Positions 27,083-28,779 of a DNA stretch of 28,779 bases are shown piece by piece. The stretch's first letter is position 1; each line of letters begins with the position of its first letter. Where the stretch lies: the NCBI GenBank assembly GCA_964527395.1, contig CAZGQD010000018.1, positions 1-28,779 of the forward strand. Reading direction: 5' to 3'. The position numbers and the translations under genes are program-made. The DNA comes from GCA-2688265 sp964527395 (GTDB lineage Archaea > Nanobdellota > Nanobdellia > Woesearchaeales > GW2011-AR9). Below the pieces are notes generated by a model that did no database searches, was not told where the DNA came from, and saw only the letters and a list, made by a program, of their open reading frames with translations.

Positions 27083-28720
27083 ATGAAAATGGAAGCTGTG
27101 GTATCTGGATTAAATTTGTATAACTCTGAAAAATATAAAGTAACTACGGGGGCTGGGAACTTGGCTCTATGTACAGCATGGACTTTGCCAGAAGTTTTGA
27201 TTGCGAAAAATGAACTATTGAAAAAAAAGTGTGGAATCATATCTACGCTATATAGCAAAGAAGGAGTTTCTATTATTCTTCGTAACTTAGCACTTAATCC
27301 GCAGATTACTAAGTTGCTTGTTTATTCTCATGGGAAATTGTCACTTAGTAAGTTTGGGAGTATGGGAACAAATCTGTTGCGGGAGCTTTGGGAAAAAGGT
27401 GTTGATAGTGAAGGGTTTGTTGTTGGAACTAATAGTAAAGTGCATAAGGAAATTGATACTGCTGTGATTGAAAAGATTCGTAAAAATGTTGAACTGATAG
27501 ATGTTTCTAATGTTGACTTTGGGGCTGTTGGACCTTCGTATTTTAAGGGTTTGTCGTCTGCTAATTTAGTTGGTGATGAGGCTGCTGTTGAAGCTTATGA
27601 TAATGCGTTGGGACCTAGTTGTGCTTCTTCTGGAGTTTATTATATGGAAGCTGTAGGGTTCTTGGAGCCTGTGCGTGATAGTAACTTGGCTTTTCCTTCA
27701 GAGGAAATTGGTTTTAATGTGAGGGGAAAAACAGTTTGTTCTACTTGGTTAAAAGTGGTTGACAAAATTGTTAGGTATGGCAAAGTTGTGCCTACAGCAT
27801 ATGGGAATTCCGAGAAGCAAGTGCAAACTATCCAGTGGGTTGTTGAAAATGAGGATTTGGACTCTATCCATATCCCTGATTGGCCTTCTTCTTTACGTTC
27901 TGCTATTGGGCTTGATTTAGAGTCTATTGAGAAGTATAAAAACACCTTTTTGGATGGGTCTGTTAGTGAGGATGTAGCTTATACATACGGTCAACGTTTA
28001 CGAGCAGCTGGAAATGTTGATCAAGTAAATATGATGATTGACAAATTAGTTTCTGAGAAGCATAGTCGTAGGGTTGTAGCTTCACTGTATTTGCCAGAAG
28101 ACCTTGCTAGTAATTCTCCACCTTGTTTGAACCATGTCCAATGTATGCTCGGTAGTGATGGGAACTTGAATATGACTGCACTGTTTAGGTCGCATGACAT
28201 ATTTAAAGCAGCGATTCCAAATGCGTTTGGTTTGTTGAATTTGCTTAAGTATATTGTGGAGCAAGTGAATCTTAAGATGCTTGAGTCAGGGGTTGTTTGT
28301 GGGAAAAAGTTTACTGTTGGGAAATTGTGCATTATCTCTAACGATGCTCACATCTATGAAGAAGAATGGAAGGATGCGCTTGATATTGTGAAATGTCAAT
28401 TGTGGTCAAGGCCTAATCTTTGTTTTGATGAGAATGATGCTGACAAACGTGGAATTGTTAAGATAACTAAGTATAGTGGTAAGATCAGTGCTGAACTTAT
28501 GAGTGCTAATGGAGAGAGTTTGCTTGAAAGAAATGGGAAGACAGCTAAGGAAATTATTATGGTATTTTCAAGTTTGGATTTGCTTGGACAAAATGGGCAT
28601 TATGTAGATATTGCAATGGAATTGGTTAAGGCGGAATTGGCTATGAAGATGGGCTTGGAGTATGTGCAGGATAGGGCACTGGTGTTTGGGATTGGTGGGA
28701 AGAAGGTTGTTGTAAGATAG
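27083..28720 (+). CDS. thyA: Thymidylate synthase with MtrA-like N-terminal and DUF4346 C-terminal domains
   Basis: ThyA makes dTMP from dUMP with a reduced C1 carrier. The middle (about 285-420) has YTYGQRLRAAGNVDQVN, SEKHSRRVVASLYLPEDL, the catalytic Cys in PPCLNHVQCML, and TALFRSHDIFKA. The N-terminal part (about 5-150) is like the MtrA/tetrahydropterin-associated domain: TGAGNLALCTAWTLPE, LYSKEGVSIILRNLALNP. The C-terminal part (about 450-540) with HYVDIAMELVKAELAMKMGL and YVQDRA matches DUF4346. At 545 residues it is twice the size of bacterial ThyA. The ATG at 27083 is chosen for GGAGG at 27073-27077. The domain set suggests that a pterin other than folate supplies the carbon. Confidence 0.88.
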   Translation: MKMEAVVSGLNLYNSEKYKVTTGAGNLALCTAWTLPEVLIAKNELLKKKCGIISTLYSKEGVSIILRNLALNPQITKLLVYSHGKLSLSKFGSMGTNLLRELWEKGVDSEGFVVGTNSKVHKEIDTAVIEKIRKNVELIDVSNVDFGAVGPSYFKGLSSANLVGDEAAVEAYDNALGPSCASSGVYYMEAVGFLEPVRDSNLAFPSEEIGFNVRGKTVCSTWLKVVDKIVRYGKVVPTAYGNSEKQVQTIQWVVENEDLDSIHIPDWPSSLRSAIGLDLESIEKYKNTFLDGSVSEDVAYTYGQRLRAAGNVDQVNMMIDKLVSEKHSRRVVASLYLPEDLASNSPPCLNHVQCMLGSDGNLNMTALFRSHDIFKAAIPNAFGLLNLLKYIVEQVNLKMLESGVVCGKKFTVGKLCIISNDAHIYEEEWKDALDIVKCQLWSRPNLCFDENDADKRGIVKITKYSGKISAELMSANGESLLERNGKTAKEIIMVFSSLDLLGQNGHYVDIAMELVKAELAMKMGLEYVQDRALVFGIGGKKVVVR

Positions 28721-28779
28721 AAAATATTATATTTAGTTATGTCTCTGAAATTGATTATGAGAGATTTTAATATATTTAA

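Noticed and set aside
1..28779. CRISPR array
   Set aside because: No regularly spaced short repeats with unique spacers were found; the repeats present are single, dispersed and of four unrelated designs.

Overview
The window reads as an AT-rich archaeal chromosome, most likely a DPANN lineage of the Woesearchaeota/Pacearchaeota type. It carries TFB, GatD, a tRNA-Leu with an intron at the archaeal position, TATA boxes about 25 bp upstream of mostly leaderless start codons, and tiny membrane proteins beginning MNKKGQ. The lineage is inferred from gene content, not from a marker tree.

Layout. 1-900: a minus-strand operon of three tiny membrane proteins, two of them damaged. 1110-2135: TFB behind a textbook promoter. 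2440-4922: small unknown proteins, a double-HIT protein and a GNAT acetyltransferase. 4941-7409: a minus-strand operon for adenosine kinase, methylthioadenosine phosphorylase and adenine phosphoribosyltransferase. With S-adenosylhomocysteine hydrolase (13206-15113) it forms a module returning the adenine of SAH and MTA to AMP. 7501-11774: two family-2 glycosyltransferases, a stand-alone receiver and a GspE/PilT-like ATPase. 11858-13246: a broken nuclease gene. 15286-17897: an AAA_14/DUF4143 ATPase behind tandem operators, then two paralogous secreted proteins. 18396-21042: GatD, a Cys-rich lipoprotein and a VIT1-like metal transporter. 21091-26115: three unrecognised soluble proteins around an MNT-HEPN toxin-antitoxin pair, tRNA-Leu and a broken Bro-N gene. 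26119-28720: an HTH-ACT regulator and a three-domain ThyA.

The most interesting content lies between and inside the genes. Four families of short, non-coding, strongly hairpin-forming elements recur in 28.8 kb (my labels I-IV). Family I (four copies, about 137-193 nt) has a conserved core inside a long terminal inverted repeat whose sequence differs in every copy; copy 1 has an exact 8-bp target duplication, and removing it restores a small membrane-protein gene. Family II (two copies, 140-154 nt, GC-rich) behaves the same way; copy A has a 9-bp duplication and removing it fuses two ORFs into one PD-(D/E)XK nuclease. Family IV (four copies, about 42-56 nt) is two adjacent perfect hairpins; one copy interrupts the Bro-N gene at a codon junction and another is nested in a family I copy. 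Family III (two copies, about 97 nt) has three stems, one with compensatory base changes. No transposase is encoded here, so these look like non-autonomous elements moved in trans. That three genes are each healed by subtracting one element is the strongest evidence of mobility.

The broken nuclease and the broken Bro-N gene also share an unusual promoter element at identical spacing from TATA box and start codon, suggesting common control of mobile or defence-type genes.
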